Shown here: piece by piece, positions 63,860 to 64,000 of the stretch | Position numbering within the stretch: the first letter of the stretch is position 1 | How the letters are laid out: the number at the start of each line of letters is the position of its first letter | Source: Gordonia terrae | GTDB taxonomy: Bacteria > Actinomycetota > Actinomycetes > Mycobacteriales > Mycobacteriaceae | Length of the DNA: 64,000 bases | Assembly: GCF_001698225.1 (NCBI RefSeq) | Contig: NZ_CP016594.1 | Coordinates: 5,394,001 to 5,458,000, forward strand | Reading direction: 5' to 3' | Notes under the pieces: generated by a model | The model's input: the letters and a program-made list of their open reading frames with translations, nothing else | Databases searched by the model: none | What the model was told of the DNA's origin: nothing | Made by a program: the position numbers and the translations under genes

Positions 63860-64000
63860 CTAGGCGGGCATCTGCAGCGAGATCTTCTCGAAGTACTCTT
63901 CGAGGCCGTCGGGCCCGAGCTCACGGCCGATGCCCGACTTCTTCATGCCCCCGAACGGAGCCATCGGGTTGAATCGACCTCCGTTGATCGCCACCTGCCC
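63860..64000 (-). CDS. Aldehyde dehydrogenase, C-terminal fragment cut by the window edge
   Basis: The last 46 codons of an aldehyde dehydrogenase. The fragment reads [20 protein letters not shown] and then [19 protein letters not shown], the conserved family end (APFGG and SGxGRE motifs). The catalytic Cys and Glu lie beyond the window. It would oxidise an aldehyde to an acid with NAD(P), which fits a position next to the two alcohol dehydrogenases. Confidence 0.92.
   Translation of the reverse strand, partial: GQVAINGGRFNPMAPFGGMKKSGIGRELGPDGLEEYFEKISLQMPA

Overview
The window looks like chromosome of a high-GC, mycolic-acid-type actinobacterium; Gordonia or a close relative is my best guess. 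The guess rests on gene content: F420-type LLM oxidoreductases, a PknK kinase, a WS/DGAT acyltransferase behind plsB/plsC, a DUF222/HNH gene, and intergenic GAGGAGCG-type repeats. It is not based on a database match. I see no rRNA, tRNA, CRISPR array, transposase or phage gene. Both ends cut genes: an SDR at the left and an aldehyde dehydrogenase at the right.

Layout. 0-5.8 kb holds an SDR, a DUF5313 membrane protein, MarR, a CaiB-type CoA-transferase, catalase and cinA. 5.9-9.9 kb is a two-gene RNA-repair cassette (hen1-pnkp) bracketed by two arrays of the same repeat family. 10-13.7 kb has an acyl-CoA synthetase and a frameshifted DUF222/HNH gene. 13.9-19.4 kb is an acid-uptake and beta-oxidation unit: two acyl-CoA dehydrogenases and a CoA ligase, divergent from an MHS-type transporter. 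19.5-21.3 kb has two membrane proteins (DUF808, TauE/SafE).

21.4-30.9 kb is a complete polyol locus. A SorC regulator leads an ABC importer operon on the minus strand. Divergent to it are a polyol dehydrogenase, a mannitol/arabitol dehydrogenase and a xylulokinase, all joined by ATGA overlaps. Imported polyol would be oxidised to a ketose and phosphorylated to xylulose 5-phosphate. 31-37.7 kb holds a methyltransferase, an aldo/keto reductase, PknK, a cold-shock protein and an MpaB-type oxygenase. 37.8-43.1 kb is a translationally coupled glycerolipid operon (PlsB, HAD-PlsC fusion, WS/DGAT). 43.1-44.8 kb pairs a FadR-type regulator with a crotonase.

44.8-50.7 kb is an unassigned carbohydrate cluster: SDR, TIM-barrel isomerase, transporter, split transketolase and a GntR regulator with matching candidate operators. 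50.8-55 kb has a TetR gene with three 18-bp operator-like sites and pyruvate carboxylase. 55.2-64 kb is a catabolic region of unknown substrate. It has two facing operons, each with an LLM oxidoreductase and a zinc alcohol dehydrogenase. One is led by a PEP-synthase-like swivel-domain protein without an ATP-binding domain. VOC, NTF2-like and aldehyde dehydrogenase genes follow.

Operator calls are pattern readings and no binding data exist here. Functions are family-level inferences from the translated proteins.
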